A stretch of DNA of 64,000 bases from Gracilaria domingensis (GCA_022539475.1 VCMS01000097.1:124001-188000); one strand, 5' to 3'; shown: positions 32,801 through 44,890, counted from the first letter of the stretch. Made by a program: numbers and translations. The notes: generated from the sequence alone by a model not told the origin.

Positions 32801-35800
32801 CTAGACGAGAAAGGTCATCTGCTTGGCAGTTCAGAGAACTTTTCTTGTAGTGAAGTTCGAAATCGAATTCCGCTAAACGGAGACGCCAGCGCATTAACCT
32901 GCCAGAGGGTTCCGATATTCCGAAGAGCCAACGGAGAGCCGAATGTTCGGCATGCACCACGAAATGAGTACCCATTAAGTAGGGTCGCAGTATGTTCAAT
33001 GCCCAGACGACGGCTAAACATTCTTTCTCAGATACTGATTAGTTCTTCTCATGAACAATCAGTGTCCTTGACAAATAGCCAATCGGTCTACGAGTTCCGT
33101 CTTCCAAGGTTTGGAACAAAGCGCAACCAACTTGGTAGGCACTAGCTTCTGTGTCAACCGAATATGGTAAACCAAGGAGTTGGTAAAGCCAAAACTGGTG
33201 GTGACGTTACAGCGTCCACAAGGGACTGAAATGCGGAAGCTTCCGCTTCCCTGAAGGGTTCCAGCTCAACTGGCCTGCCTTTCTTCAAAAGCTCGTTAAG
33301 GGGAGCCGAGATCTCGGCAAAATTCGGAACTAATCTACGATACACGTTACAAAGTCCAAGAAAAGAACGGAGTTCCGTTTGATTCGTCGGATGCTTAGCT
33401 TCCTTCAAGGACTTCACACGAACTTCGTCAATCGAAAGCTTTCCAGAACGGATCGTATGTCCAAGATACTGAACCGAATCGGTGAAAAACTCGCATTTCT
33501 TTAACGTCAGAGTTATTCAGGCATCACGGAGAACACGCATGATTTCTGGCACATGAGACAAATGATCGTCCATGTTGTTGGAAAAGATGATGATGTCATC
33601 AAGGTATACCAAACAGGTCTTCCACTTGTATGGAGCCAGTAGAATATCCAATGCTCTTTGGAACGTAGCGGGCGCATTTGTGAGCCCAAAGGGCATTCGT
33701 TTGAAACGATACAAGCCTTGATGGCACACGAAACCTGTTTTGTCACGGTCTTCCTTGCGGATAGGAACTTGCCAATATCCCCAATTCGCGTCGAGGGCTG
33801 TGAAAACCTGAGCACTCCCGAGTGAGTCATTGCATTCGTCCATTCGTGGAATCGGGTAGACGTCCTTAACTGTAACCGAATTCAGGCGACGGTAATCAAT
33901 ACAGAATCGCCACGATCCGTCCTTATTAGGAGCGAGTACTACCGGTGATGCGCACGGGGATTGGGCCCGTTCGATGACTCCAGCCTTAAGCATCTTCTCA
34001 ACCTGAGCTTCTTCCTCTTCCCTAGCCTTAGGAACAGCCCTATAAGGGTGTTGCGCTATCGGCCGAGTGTTCGAAAGCAGGTCAATTCTGTGCTCGGTAA
34101 TCGAGATCTTTCCTAGGGAACCATCCCACATCTGGGTAAACGCCCTCAACATATCACGTAATTTCTCACGATGAGTATCTGGTACATGTTCCAGATTCAA
34201 TTCTTCCAATTCCTTAACAGGATCCTTCTGTTCTTGTCCAGGGGGACTAGCCTTTGCCTCAGGCTCTAATGATGCGTTCGGCGTACCGACATCCAAAACG
34301 GTTGCAATTATCTCCTCTTCCCCCTTCTCAGGGTGTTGTACGCCGAGAACGTCCGCGAGGGTAACCTTTGTAGGTATTACAGCGGCCGGATGCGGCATTA
34401 CTGAACCAATAACCTGGTGTTTGGTTAATCATTGAGGTTTAGGCCCCAAATTGGCTATCAAAATCTTAAAAGGCTTCTGAGGTTCAATATGAACAACTTC
34501 ATTAGCGAGAGCAAGACAGCGAGAATCATACAATGAATGTATCGGTTGCACGACACGTAAACCATGTTGGTCCGAGCTCACAGTGACCCAAGTTTGGGAT
34601 TCCGCCGGAATCAAAATTGAACGGGCGCACCGTCAACTAGTATAACTTCTATCCATGTTTGGATTATCCTGTGCGGCAGGGAGAGGAACTTGACGCTTGA
34701 AAGCTTGCCGAGGCGGCTTCCGAACAATCGGTATGGTTGAACCATCTTCCATTTCCACACATTTGGAACGCGGACGAATCGCTTCGACGAACCTGTCCCA
34801 AAAGTCGCAGCCCAGAATAACGGGAGCAGCTAGTGATTCGCATACGAGAAATTCAAATTAGACTGTGCATTGGCCGAGCCGAACCATCTGGTCAATGAAG
34901 CCTTCTGTCCGTACCGGATTGTTGTTTGCATCGGCAATATCCAGCGATAGACCTTGACGAATCAACGGCCGTAACGAGGCAGGTAACAACGATATAACCA
35001 AAAGGTTAGGACCAGCTCTTGTATCTAGAACAGATAACTGTCGAACCACAAACTGGTTAGACAAGCCAAGGTCAGCGTAAACCTTGTAGTTAAGCTTGGC
35101 CATGACTATAACCCGATCCGGGATACGGCGATTTCTGTACCGCGCCCACGGTCGACGCAGGACACCAAAGTGTCTCGAGTTAACGTCGGAATCAGCCGAG
35201 TTCCTAGTAAGGATCTTGACTGGGGAGCGAGGCGATGACGCCTCGGGCGTCACACTCCTCGACTCTGTGGGCGCCCCTCCGTTCGGGGAGACTCCCAAAA
35301 TTAGTTTTTCGAAGGCGAATCCACCAAAGCGGTTTTGCCTCCGTCTGAGGACTGTACGACCTCAGAGGTTTGAGCTCCTTGAGATACCGGCGCCGGGTTG
35401 GAGACCGATGCAACGGTATTCGGTAAGAACAGCGAACGGACCTGTTAGTAAGACAAATTCGGAAACCGCGCACGTTCTTCTTCCCTAAGGGACTCATAAG
35501 CTTCGATAATCTTCGACATATCTTTCAGATTGAACTGACAGTGGGTCAAGACATGACCACGATGGTAGCAAACATGGCAGATAAGCGTTGACTTATCGAA
35601 GGGTGGACGGGTATCCGTACGGTTATCCATCCGATGTTGCGGAGTAGTGTTATCCCGCCAACCGGGTCTACTGAAACGTGTGGTGTTGTTGGCGTATGGG
35701 ACCTTCGGTGGTACAACCTGTGTTCCCGCGTACAGAGCTGGGTCTTCCTCGGAGAAAATTGAGGTTGACGGGAACTTTGTACTGAGCAAGGACTGTCTGC

Positions 35801-37305
35801 TCTGGCTTTGAGCCAAATGAACATTGTCCACACCTGGATTTTCCGTAGAACGGTGGACTAACGAGAGTGATGGTGAGTTCCCCGCATGGAGTATCCTAGA
35901 AGACCGATGTTTCGGGTGTTGGCGAGCACGCAAAGCATCTCCCTCTGCCTGGGCGAACTGAAACAGTTCCAGGTAGGTTGCCTTCCTGTCGGATTCCCGA
36001 TACCGGGACACAAGTGTCCTGATGGCAGGATCTGAACCATCGCAAAACAAAGCGCATCGCTCATGGTGCGAATACACATTTCCACAACGATGGAAAGCCT
36101 TATTGAGGCGAGTCTAATAAAGCGTTTCCGTTTCTCCGGATTTCTGTTTGGTATCGCGTAAAGCCAAGATGGCAGACTGGATCGCAGTACCAGTGGCGTA
36201 TGACCTCAGAAGGTGTTGAACAGCTTCCGGCCAACAAGTTACCCCTCCCTCCGAGGCACGGGAAACTCCCATGACGGAGCGAAACTGATCTTCAGCCATT
36301 CCTTTAAGGAAGTACGGTAGTGCCACGACAGCTTGGGCTTCACTCATCATGAGTATGTCGGCTTCCGATACGAAACGGGCGAGGAAATCCAGTACCAAAA
36401 TTGCGTCTTCACCGCTGAAAGCGTGATCCTTCAGCGTGAGGTCCATCCTCTTGATACAGTCCTTCACACGACCTGTCCCACGGGGAGTACGATCAAGTGA
36501 CGAATCGTCTAAGCGACAATATCGATACGATAACAGTTTCCGAAACAGAATGTTAGAGGGCTTGAACTCTTTGCTTCCTTCCCTTCTCGCGGGTCATGAT
36601 GGTGCCGTGCGCAGCATAGCTAACCTTGGACCGTGTCGGTCTTTCGCGGCGGTCACGATATCCATCATTGGACGAGTCAGATGACGAAGTAGTAGAACTG
36701 TCCGAGTCGGAGTCAGAACGAACCAAACGGTCTTCATACGTAGTCGGTCGGTCCTTTCGGAACTTCTTTGAAGAATGACGGATTAAAACCCGAGGGCGGG
36801 CATCTTCCCTTGCTTGGGCAGCGATGAACTCTTTATCTGCCCGGAAGGTAGCCTCGAGCGTATCGATGCGACTCTGGGCTCACTCCATCATACTCTGGAG
36901 AGTCTCGAAACGAGTTTCGATGTTCGATACGAATAGGGTCGGAGCACCGAAACCTTCAAACATGGAATTAATATCTTTACGCATGGTGCGTATTTCTGCA
37001 CTAACATCTCTAACTTGGGCTTCCTCGACACGAGCTCGGAGAGTCTGAATATCCTGCAGATGATCGGTATTCGATATACGGAGAACCTGCACATGGGACT
37101 TCAACTCTTCAACCTCCTGTACGAGAGAACCTAACTGGGTAGATATCACAGCCAACCCACCAGCCTGGGTAGCCGGGACATCCGGGGTCTGTTTCACTTG
37201 GGCCGATGTCGGCTTTTCCTGCGTAGGATTCCGCGACACCCGCCTCGACGCGCGAGTGGCGGAGCGCTTCGAACCTTCTCGAGATCCCTCTGAAGGGCCA
37301 TCCAT
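29879..37305 (-). pseudogene. Gag-pol coding region of the nested gypsy element
   Basis: Read from right to left it contains: gag with a coiled-coil-like start (about 36900-37300); a CX2CX4HX4C zinc knuckle (CHVCYHRGHVLTHC, about 35540-35580); a protease-like region (about 34860-35300); reverse transcriptase (about 33520-34400, with WRFCIDYRRLN and LVYLDDIIIFS); RNase H and integrase (about 31575-33000, with LSDNGGQF and TYHPQGNVQVERFNRT); and a chromodomain (about 29900-30110, YRVRWYGFP). This is the full chromovirus order. The region is fossil, with multiple breaks. Confidence 0.9.
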
Positions 37306-37487
37306 ATCAACCGAACGTGGTCCGATTGATTACTTCAGTACAAGTAACAAACCAAGGCCAAACAATGGCAACAAAAGCGACAAAGATATCCAAACTAGAC
37401 AACAGTGAACCAATCGAAAACGATCAACAACAATTAACACCAACTATGGTTAACCCGTTCTTAAGCTTCTAGGTCGGGAGACCAATT

Positions 37488-38380
37488 TATGGAGCACTCC
37501 CAGGAAGGGAAAAGCTACCGAGGCAGTTCGAATCCCCGCTCTCAAGACAGGTTGGTGCAGCGACAGTGCACCCCGTATCCTCCAGTGTGGGTGTAAATCC
37601 ACGAGGACTTCAGGCTATACCACAGGGTTGAGGAAGAATGCCCGAACGGGAAAAAGCGCCAGAAAAAGCGGACACAGTAGTGTAGATCGTTGGTGACCAA
37701 TGACGGTATCTGTAGCCAAATGTAGACATCCAAGGGTGGAACAACCAAATAGAAATAGGCGGTAATGAACCAAACCAATTGCAAAAACAAAAGAAAGAAC
37801 GAAGACAAACCCGAGTACTGGGGCGGAGAGAAAGTACTGGTCTGTAAAAAGATATATGTGCACTCCACGAGTCACAAGGAAAACAAAAGAAAAACAAGAC
37901 CAATGATGGTATGCACTGCGGGCACTCTCCTGGGTGGAGGCGGGGGATAACTAGACCGTGCTGCGGCAACTCGCTCCGCGAGGAGTTGGAGTCGTCGCGC
38001 AGGCAAAATAGTTAGAGCCGCACACCGGGTTACCTTTACTAGGTTGGTGATGGCGGTGAGCCATCACCTGAGTAGTAGAATTAGCGGCCCTGTAGAGGGT
38101 TATTAAAAATATTAAATAGTAGATTGATCTAGCACCTCATGTGCACCTCCCATCCCGGGCAGTACTGACAGTGTCGGACCAAAACCCACGGGGTATTTCT
38201 AAAAATTATGAAAGGATTCACTCCATCCAAACAACTAAATATTGGTACACATGTACACATTCTGGCTCCGGATCCACGTCATCGTGCTACTCATAACCTC
38301 CAGTTCCCCGTCGAAAGGCATCTTATTAAGTTATGATTGCCACTACCGAAACGGTATCCCTGAGAAGGGTGCGCTCTACA
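37488..38380 (-). repeat. 5' LTR of the nested gypsy element
   Basis: Partner of 26760-27652, ending CTACA against copia coding sequence. Confidence 0.9.
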
Positions 38381-38868
38381 GGGACAGTGGCTTGTTCGTT
38401 AGAGATCGTGCATCCTGAACGCTCAAACACTGTTCGAAAACCCATTCGAGCCAGTGCCCTGCAAGACAATAAGTTAGAATCCAGTTCCAGAACATAAAGT
38501 GCTCCACAGAGTGGTAGACGGGCATGAGCAGCATGTCGCTCAGACGTACTAAGCTCTAGGTTCCTAACTTTGTTTGAGGCAAAAAACCTTCTATCTCCAA
38601 GGGAAACAGTCCTAGGCGTCCCCAATTGGAACCCACCAGCAAATACAGCATCACAAATCATGTGGTTAGTTGCACCGGAATCCACTATGAATGTAGACAT
38701 CATGTCCTGGCTACGCGTCACTAGCGCATAGCCTCCAGAACGATCCTCACGCTGTCGCACATCATTCTTTTGCTTCCGACAGTCTCGCTTGAAGTGCTCT
38801 ACTTTCCCACAGTAGAAGCACTTCGTCGCAGCTTTCCCCTTCAACGCTTTCTCTCCATTCGATGTCAC
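38381..38868 (-). CDS. Copia gag C-terminus and protease
   Basis: Shows a CX2CX4HX4C-type zinc knuckle (CFYCGKVEHFKRDC) and a retropepsin-like DSGATNHM active-site motif. These are the parts expected just upstream of the copia integrase. The gypsy insertion separates this piece from the rest of pol. Confidence 0.85.
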
Positions 38869-39533
38869 CTCAGAGGTTCAAGTTCCCTATCTTGTCTTGT
38901 ACTCTTGAAGGAGGCTTGTTGTGAACATATCCCAAGGGAGTTCAGCCTCGTTTAGGGTTTGAAGTGCACTGATAACCGGCCCGTAAGGAGTGTCCGAAGA
39001 AATTTAAAAGCTGGCAAAGGGTAATAAAATTTGCATGGAGTCCTCCACTGGACTCCCCATAGCCTCCAATCGGCCAAAGAGGGATTCAATACCATCGATG
39101 TATTCAGATTTGGTGACATCTTCTGAGTACGATTTCTGGTATAGCTCAGACTGGAACTGAACTCGGCTTGCTGCGTTGACTGTTATGTAGCGTTATCTTA
39201 GGTTGTTTTACATTCTGAAGGGGTTCAGTCGATCAGAAAAAATAATATGCAGTCGCTTGTCCCCAAAGTCTTGCAAAAGCAGCATGCGAGCTTTTGATAT
39301 CTTCACGTCGTCAGCAGAATCCAGTTGTTCTTATTTTCGGTTTCCAATTCGATCTTCTCTTACGACGCAAAGCATTTCCTTGGACTTGAGGAGCGCTTTA
39401 AATCGCATTTGCCACAATACAAATTTTTTTCCGCGCTTGGCGTGAAAGGGTAAAATACGCTTGACACTATTCTCATCGGTCATGACAGAAGACGTTATCA
39501 CCTCTGGGAGCGTTTCCAGGGCGATGAAACCAC

Positions 39534-39732
39534 TGTTCGGTTGGTTGTAGAGAAGACGGCAGATAGTTGTCTCCTTTATTAAAGTGCTGCTCGAACAAGA
39601 TTACTTATATACACAAATATGTACTGTCAAAGCCCTGCTAAAGCCCAGTACTACGATGACGGCACATATGACAGAGAGCCTTACATTTTAACAATTCAAA
39701 GACCCTGTAATCACTAAATATGTACGATGACA
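39534..39732 (-). repeat. 5' LTR of the copia element
   Basis: Partner of 23586-23784. The adjoining internal sequence (read on the minus strand) gives a TGG-starting primer-binding-site candidate. Confidence 0.87.
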
Positions 39733-40412
39733 GCTCTTGCTAACCCTCAAAAAGTTTAAGGGCTACCGGTTTGGGTACCCCTTAAATGTACGCTGCCAAG
39801 AAGTTATGTTTGCGTAGACGAATCTCATTCAAATTCATGCAGCCAATAGAGATTCTAATCAGCTTCTCGCGTACAAAGTTTTGGCTCCCCAAGTTTCCAA
39901 ATCATGCCTCTGCGTACCCAAGAACTAGAGAACTTTCTACCACCTCGCTGCGGTGCCCCTTATTGGAACCGGTACGTCTGTGTTCTGCAAAGTGGAATAT
40001 AGTCTGTTCGCTTTGGAAACTAAGCTAGTTTTGGGGCTATTTGGGGCGCGCGAGGGGGTAGCAGAGGCGGGCACTCAAAAAATCAAGAAATTTTGGAATA
40101 TTAAATTCCATCTCGCGCAGTTTAGTTCTTGGGTCCCCTAGTTTTTGTAGAGGTTCTACTTCGCCGCACCACCCCATTCACTCTTTTCCGCGACCCTCTC
40201 TCAAAACTGCACTCGTGCTAGTTTGCGTTTCCATTTTCTCCCATGTTGCAATGCCAATCGCAACTCATCCCACCTCAATCATCCCATCACTTCTTCCCAG
40301 TCCACACCACTTTCGCTATTTACCCATTTCTCGCCCATCACGCGTTCATTTTGTAGAAGTCAGGTGGACAACTCTCCCCCTTCTCGTATACCCGCCTCGC
40401 CCCAAAACGGCT
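39733..40412. other. Intergenic with a distant inverted repeat
   Basis: No supported gene. ACCCAAGAACTA near 39917 recurs as its reverse complement near 40124, about 200 bp apart, and both lie near related CCCCAAG/CTTGGG words. This could be the remnant of a small DNA transposon. Confidence 0.35.
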
Positions 40413-41342
40413 TCAAATCCCTCCCATCCTTCTCTCCTCCTGTCCCCTCAGAATCCCCTTCGCAGTCCGCGCTACCTCCGCCGCACTCCTAAACCCAGTC
40501 ACCACCGGAGCTCCCACTCCCTCCCGCGGCACCTCCTCCTCCACCTTCTTCATCTCCTTACGCCTCTTCTTCAGACGGCTCTTCCCATCCCCAACCCCAC
40601 CACCCTTTGTCTTCGGTGTCACAGGAGACCCCTTCTGCACCGCCACCCTTCCCACACTTCCCTTCTCCGTCTTTCCCTCCACACCTCCTTTCAATGTCTC
40701 CTCTTCCACCAATCTTTGCCTCTTGCACAGCTCCTTCACCTCCTTCTCCAGCACGTCCAACCTCTCGTTCAGAACCCTATTCTCTTCCCGCAACTCTCCA
40801 ACCTCCCTTCCCGCACACTCCACTATCCCATACACATGATTTCTCATCTCCACTCCCAATACCCACAACGAATTCCGCAGGCTCGAAATCGCCTCAACCG
40901 AAACACCACTACCACCCCCACTCAGCACCACACCGCCCATTTCCGTTACAATCTCCACAATTCCATCGTCCAGTTGCTCCTTCATCACCAACCCCAACAT
41001 CCCCACCCTCGCCTTCATCTCCCCCACAAACCGCATCTCCCTGTCACCCTCTCCGCCCCCACTCTCTATCTGGTCTCCAACCTCTAACTGACTCAGATGC
41101 ACCGCACCCCTTCTCTCCATTGCGACCCCCTCCACCTCCAATTCTACCCCCTTCTCCACCTCATCACCATCCCCTCTCCTCGCCTCACACTTCTTTCCTT
41201 CATCAGCCACTTCCTTCTTCTGCGACATGCGACCAGCCGCCGTAATCACGTCCTCTTCCCGCTTTGGTGACGGCGTCTGCGGTACCTCCACCCCCTCCAA
41301 CAGCGCCAACAGCTCCTCATCCTTCACGTATCCGTTCGACAT
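40413..41342 (-). CDS. Hypothetical coiled-coil protein
   Basis: Start chosen at 41342 (MSNGYVKDEELLALLEG), where protein-like composition begins; the frame is open 32 codons further upstream. About 309 aa. Residues ~1-110 are acidic/basic with a PQTPSPKREE segment. Residues ~190-225 hold heptad-like spacing (LREENRVLNERLDVLEKEV) typical of a coiled coil. The C-terminal third is Lys/Arg/Gly-rich (KSRLKKRRKEMKK), like a nuclear localisation or nucleic-acid-binding tail. The overlapping plus-strand frames are Pro/His/Ser-rich mirror images and look like shadows. No family recognised. Confidence 0.5.
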   Translation of the reverse strand: MSNGYVKDEELLALLEGVEVPQTPSPKREEDVITAAGRMSQKKEVADEGKKCEARRGDGDEVEKGVELEVEGVAMERRGAVHLSQLEVGDQIESGGGEGDREMRFVGEMKARVGMLGLVMKEQLDDGIVEIVTEMGGVVLSGGGSGVSVEAISSLRNSLWVLGVEMRNHVYGIVECAGREVGELREENRVLNERLDVLEKEVKELCKRQRLVEEETLKGGVEGKTEKGSVGRVAVQKGSPVTPKTKGGGVGDGKSRLKKRRKEMKKVEEEVPREGVGAPVVTGFRSAAEVARTAKGILRGQEERRMGGI

Positions 41343-41639
41343 CTTCAGAAAAAGAAGTAGTAGTTGGATCGAAGTTTCCGCTGCGATACAGTGCAATCGA
41401 GCTAAACTGTGCTGTCCACCCCCACTGTCCAACCACACGGGCTATATCCAGCACCATGATTGTCCCTGTTTCTCTCATCCCATTTCCCGCCAAAACATCT
41501 ACTGTACACCTTCGCACCTTCCACTATTTGAGCGCCACCTCTCTGTCTCCTCTTTCGCGCTCACATAATCCCCACCCACCTCGCCTCGACCGGCGATATT
41601 TTTCTCTTCCACCATAACCCCACTCGATGGTTATAGCAA

Positions 41640-41950
41640 AACAGGAAGATATTGCCAGTGGAGGCAAGCTAGGGACTAGTGATTGTACTTAGAGTTGCTC
41701 ACCCTCTGTCTCGACTGGGGGCATGTTCTTCTTCCGTCACATCCTTTGTGGGTTGTGACAAAAAAAGAATATGTCACCACTCGACACCGGGTGGGTAACG
41801 ATAGTAGCACGTAGAGTAGTTCATCCTCCCTCTCAGCGTCCACTGGGGATATATTGATGTTCTCTCACATCCTTTCCCGGTTGTGATACAAGAGAAATAC
41901 ATCTCCAATGGAGACGGAGAATATAGTCGTGATAACACGTAAAAGTAACA
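41640..41950. repeat. Diverged tandem duplication, about 140-bp unit
   Basis: Two successive blocks share the order TC(A/C)(C/T)CCTC…GACTGGGGG/CACTGGGGA … TCACATCCTTT…GGTTGTGA…AATA(T/C)…ACC/TCC…TGG. Clearly related but diverged. Non-coding. Confidence 0.5.
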
Positions 41951-41982
41951 ATGTAATAAACAATAAATTTATGCTACTATCT

Positions 41983-42303
41983 CTAACCAACCTTTCGAAA
42001 ACCAGCTATGACATGAGCTGGGTTACTCGAGCCAAAGATGGCAGATCCTGCAACTGAAATGTTTGCACCGGCCTTCACTACTCCTTTCACAGTACTCAGT
42101 CCAATACCCCCATCCACCTGTATCCCTATTCTTGGGTACAACTCCCTTGCATGTCGCACCTTGTCAAGAACACCCTCCATAAACGCCTGTCCTCCAAACC
42201 CTGGCTCCACCGTCATCAACAATAACATGTCTACAACTCCTTCGTTCATAAGTGCTTCTACGACCTTTATAGACGTATTCGGGCGCAATCCAACTCCATC
42301 CTT
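41983..42303 (-). pseudogene. Ribulose-phosphate 3-epimerase, C-terminal half only
   Basis: About 107 codons matching the second half of the RPE TIM barrel. They start at GVGLRPNTSIKVVEAL and include the phosphate/metal-site motif MTVEPGFGGQ and the IQVDGGI strand. RPE interconverts ribulose-5-P and xylulose-5-P in the pentose-phosphate and Calvin cycles. The N-terminal half, with the first catalytic residues, is absent: a TAA directly precedes the conserved stretch and nothing like it appears before the next gene. An AAAAG just upstream could be an intron acceptor, but no upstream exon is visible within 400 bp. Most likely a 5'-truncated duplicate. Confidence 0.85.
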
Positions 42304-42700
42304 TTAATTATGGCAATCCAAGTGAAGCTATAGAACCCGTTCACGTCATTTATGAAGCCAAAATGGCTCCTTTCATCCTGTATTCAAGCTCCCCGTAACT
42401 CGTACTTTACAACTACTTTACAACTCAGGTTCGAAATCAGTTTCATTCATTGCACACTTTCTACTCTTCCACCTACCTTTCATAAAACATCATCACACTT
42501 TGTGGCTTGTCGTCTCATACAAGCCCTATCATTCATTCAGTACAATCACATATCATACATTTCGCTGACTTTCACAAAGTAAACCATGTTACCGTTCTGC
42601 GCTTCCCAACCGTTTTTACTTAAGTATCACTCTTTACCCCAGCAGTTCTCCGCCCCATCTTCCATTTCTATCGTCACACAAAAACATTCGAACACTTGCA
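42304..42700. other. Intergenic; upstream of the reductase gene
   Basis: No coding resemblance. It probably contains the promoter of the plus-strand gene that follows, though no TATA box is clear. Confidence 0.4.
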
Positions 42701-43603
42701 ATGAACTCCCAGTCCGACATGCCTCCCACTCCGCCTCCGAGTCCCAGATACTCTGACGTCCCTCAGGTCTCATCTCCCGCCCGAAGGACTCGGGCCGTTA
42801 TTGTTGGAAGGGGGCGTATAGGTACCATGCTGGCGAACGAAGAAGATACGGTCATTTCCGCACACGAATTCTGCAGCATGGCTGCTACCTCTCATCTTTC
42901 TGATGTACCGATACTAGTTTGTGGAAGAACGAACACCCTGGAGACCGTAATTCAGGCTTGCCCTTATTCGCTCAGAGAGAATCTCGTTTTCTTCCAGAAT
43001 GGAGACATCATACCATTGCTTTCGAAGCTCGGTGTGGACAAATGTTCAAAAGTTGTCCTATACGTTGGTGTCCCCTCAAGAAACGCAGCTCCGCAGGATG
43101 GTGTCACTCCTCAAAGTCCGGATGGTCTCACTGTCGCAACAGGAAAGTGGGCCTCCAACGTTGCAGACAGGTTTAGGTCTATGGGTCTCACTTGCGGGGT
43201 TGTCGACGAAGACACATTTCTCGTAAGCTATTATGAGAAGCTCGTGTGGCTATCAGCGTTCAACATCGTCGGGGCCTCAAGAGGTTTCATTCCTATGGAC
43301 GTAGTCGCTACGGAGTGCAGTACGGTTGTGCTCACAATAATGAAAGAGCTGTTGAAGATAGTTTTGCTTAAGACAGGTACTACTTTCAACCTGGAAGAGA
43401 CCGTTGGGCGACTTCTTGCATATGGGAAAACTCTCGTTGGCTTCCCTACTTCTTTCTCCGACTTTCAGTTTAGGAACGCGTACTTCTACGACTTTTCCCG
43501 CCAAGAAAGAAACATTGTAGGCGGTGACCCCGCTCCTTTTCATACAAACTACGTCAACATTGTTAAGGAAAAGTTATCCCCCTCCCCATTCCCCCAGCTT
43601 TGA
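42701..43603 (+). CDS. Ketopantoate reductase-like (ApbA/PanE) protein
   Basis: 300 aa. After a Pro/Ser-rich leader (residues 1-30) comes a Rossmann start, AVIVGRGRIGTML, with the GxGxxG NAD(P)-binding fingerprint. A strand with LVCGRTNTL and the LVFFQNGD motif follow, in the position of the family's LLQNG segment. The C-terminal helical half begins near YYEKLVWLSAFNIVGASRG, resembling the family's KLWxN substrate-binding region. PanE enzymes reduce 2-dehydropantoate to pantoate for CoA synthesis. Divergence here means another 2-oxoacid reductase activity is possible. Intronless, unbroken, and about the usual length. Confidence 0.65.
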   Translation: MNSQSDMPPTPPPSPRYSDVPQVSSPARRTRAVIVGRGRIGTMLANEEDTVISAHEFCSMAATSHLSDVPILVCGRTNTLETVIQACPYSLRENLVFFQNGDIIPLLSKLGVDKCSKVVLYVGVPSRNAAPQDGVTPQSPDGLTVATGKWASNVADRFRSMGLTCGVVDEDTFLVSYYEKLVWLSAFNIVGASRGFIPMDVVATECSTVVLTIMKELLKIVLLKTGTTFNLEETVGRLLAYGKTLVGFPTSFSDFQFRNAYFYDFSRQERNIVGGDPAPFHTNYVNIVKEKLSPSPFPQL

Positions 43604-44229
43604 GGTTAGAACACATGACTTTTCGGTGTTGTAAACCTTTTAGAGATAGTTAAACATAAAAGTTACTTTATCGAAATGACCTGTTCCTATTACATTACTT
43701 ATATTGTTCGTCCTTCTGTGGTTCAAATATGCCCCTTTAAATCCTACATCCCTTATCACTAATACTTCGCTAAGATTTTGCTAGATAGAAAATGGTCATT
43801 CCATATCATTAAAGTGCACGATACTAGTAACGAAACAAGTACAAAAATTGTGATATTTCTGAAGAACTAAGCGTTTGCATTACTTGGGGCACCCGTATAA
43901 AGTAAGGTAAACCTTTTATGGGTTTCAACCCGTAATGGAGGTTGTTTTACTCTTCTTGATTTCTAAGCTCATGTTAAAGATATTTACAGTTTTCTTTACC
44001 CACTTGAACCCGTACATATAATTTATGACTAAATCATCCTTTCTTTACTTCAAATCGATGCAAAAACTTCTCCTCCTAGTAACGTTTTAAAACAGTACTA
44101 CAATACCCGTATATGGTCGTTCTTAGACTCTTTTTATACTACGAAACACCTTGTGACCATCAATCACATCCTTCTCATTCGTATACCCACACCCATTTGC
44201 AAAACGAACCCTTCGAAAGCTTTCAAAAC
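43604..44229. other. AT-rich intergenic region upstream of the split HAD gene
   Basis: No ORF or repeat recognised. It probably holds the HAD gene promoter. Confidence 0.4.
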
Positions 44230-44386
44230 ATGTATAACTCAGAAGTTAGAGCCCAAGAAGTAACTCCTCAGCAGCTGGCTAACGAAATATTCGAAAATGG
44301 CTACGCCGTGATTAGTGATGTTGACGGTACTCTGAAAAGAGCTGGGGAGAACATTCCTGCCGAAACAGTCAAATGCATGAAGTACA

Positions 44387-44890
44387 TGTGGAAGATATAG
44401 GACACTGCATGTGGAATACGAATAACTATGCTCTACACGGAGGCGCTTGCAGAATCCAACAATGCAACAAATATTTAGGTTATGGCCGAGATGGTCATTG
44501 TTGTCTACACATATGCGTTGGCGAGAGTCCGCAATGATCAACATGCATCTTTACGTGATTGTACTGCTTTGCATCTATATATATTGTGCACAAGGAATCC
44601 GTAGAACTTAGATAGAAAAACAACAACAGAATAAATCAACACAACTTGCATCAAAACTAAAACCCCCGAAAGCCGCTATACGCAACTTTCAACTGCAGGC
44701 AATTGCCGCTTGTGGAATCGGTAGATCGATCGCTACGCAGCTCAACAGGCAGCCGGGTAACGACTCTATCTGCGAGAGCTCGAACTTGGGTTGCACAGAC
44801 CAATAGAGGTCCGTCAGCCAGAGTAAGTGCTACACTGGAACCTACTGCACTGTTATCAGTTTGGTAGGATCTTCACACTGAGTCTCGACA
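44387..44890 (+). repeat. 5' LTR of the young copia element
   Basis: Starts TGTGGAAG and ends CTCGACA. A TATATATATT box near 44577 is a plausible promoter. Confidence 0.95.

Larger units (their letters stand above)
26760..38380 (-). mobile_element. Gypsy LTR element nested in copia, broken
   Basis: About 11.6 kb, minus strand for gag-pol, with LTRs at 26760-27652 and 37488-38380. It sits inside the copia coding region, with flanks GTGAC and GGGAC as a 5-bp target duplication with one mismatch. A TTGGTCTCCCGACC-type primer-binding site adjoins the right LTR (minus strand). The LTRs differ at roughly 3 percent of sites by eye, so it is younger than its copia host. Coding parts for gag, protease, RT, RNase H, integrase and a chromodomain are all recognisable, but the gag-pol region is broken, with something like eight to ten breaks. 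A separate ORF runs antisense near the left LTR. Confidence 0.92.
23586..39732 (-). mobile_element. Old Ty1/copia element, split by a nested gypsy element
   Basis: A minus-strand copia element with 199-bp LTRs at 23586-23784 and 39534-39732. The pol part (23874-26744) and the gag/protease part (38381-38868) are separated by the 11.6-kb gypsy insertion at 26760-38380. A TGGTTTCATCG-type primer-binding site adjoins the right LTR (read on the minus strand). The LTRs differ at roughly 7-8 percent of sites by eye, so it is clearly older than the other elements here. Broken: besides the nested insertion, the gag region is degraded, probably with several breaks. I could not confirm a target duplication. 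Confidence 0.88.

Noticed and set aside
40215-41245. Plus-strand Pro/His/Ser-rich ORFs
   Set aside because: They mirror the minus-strand coiled-coil ORF, whose composition is more protein-like.
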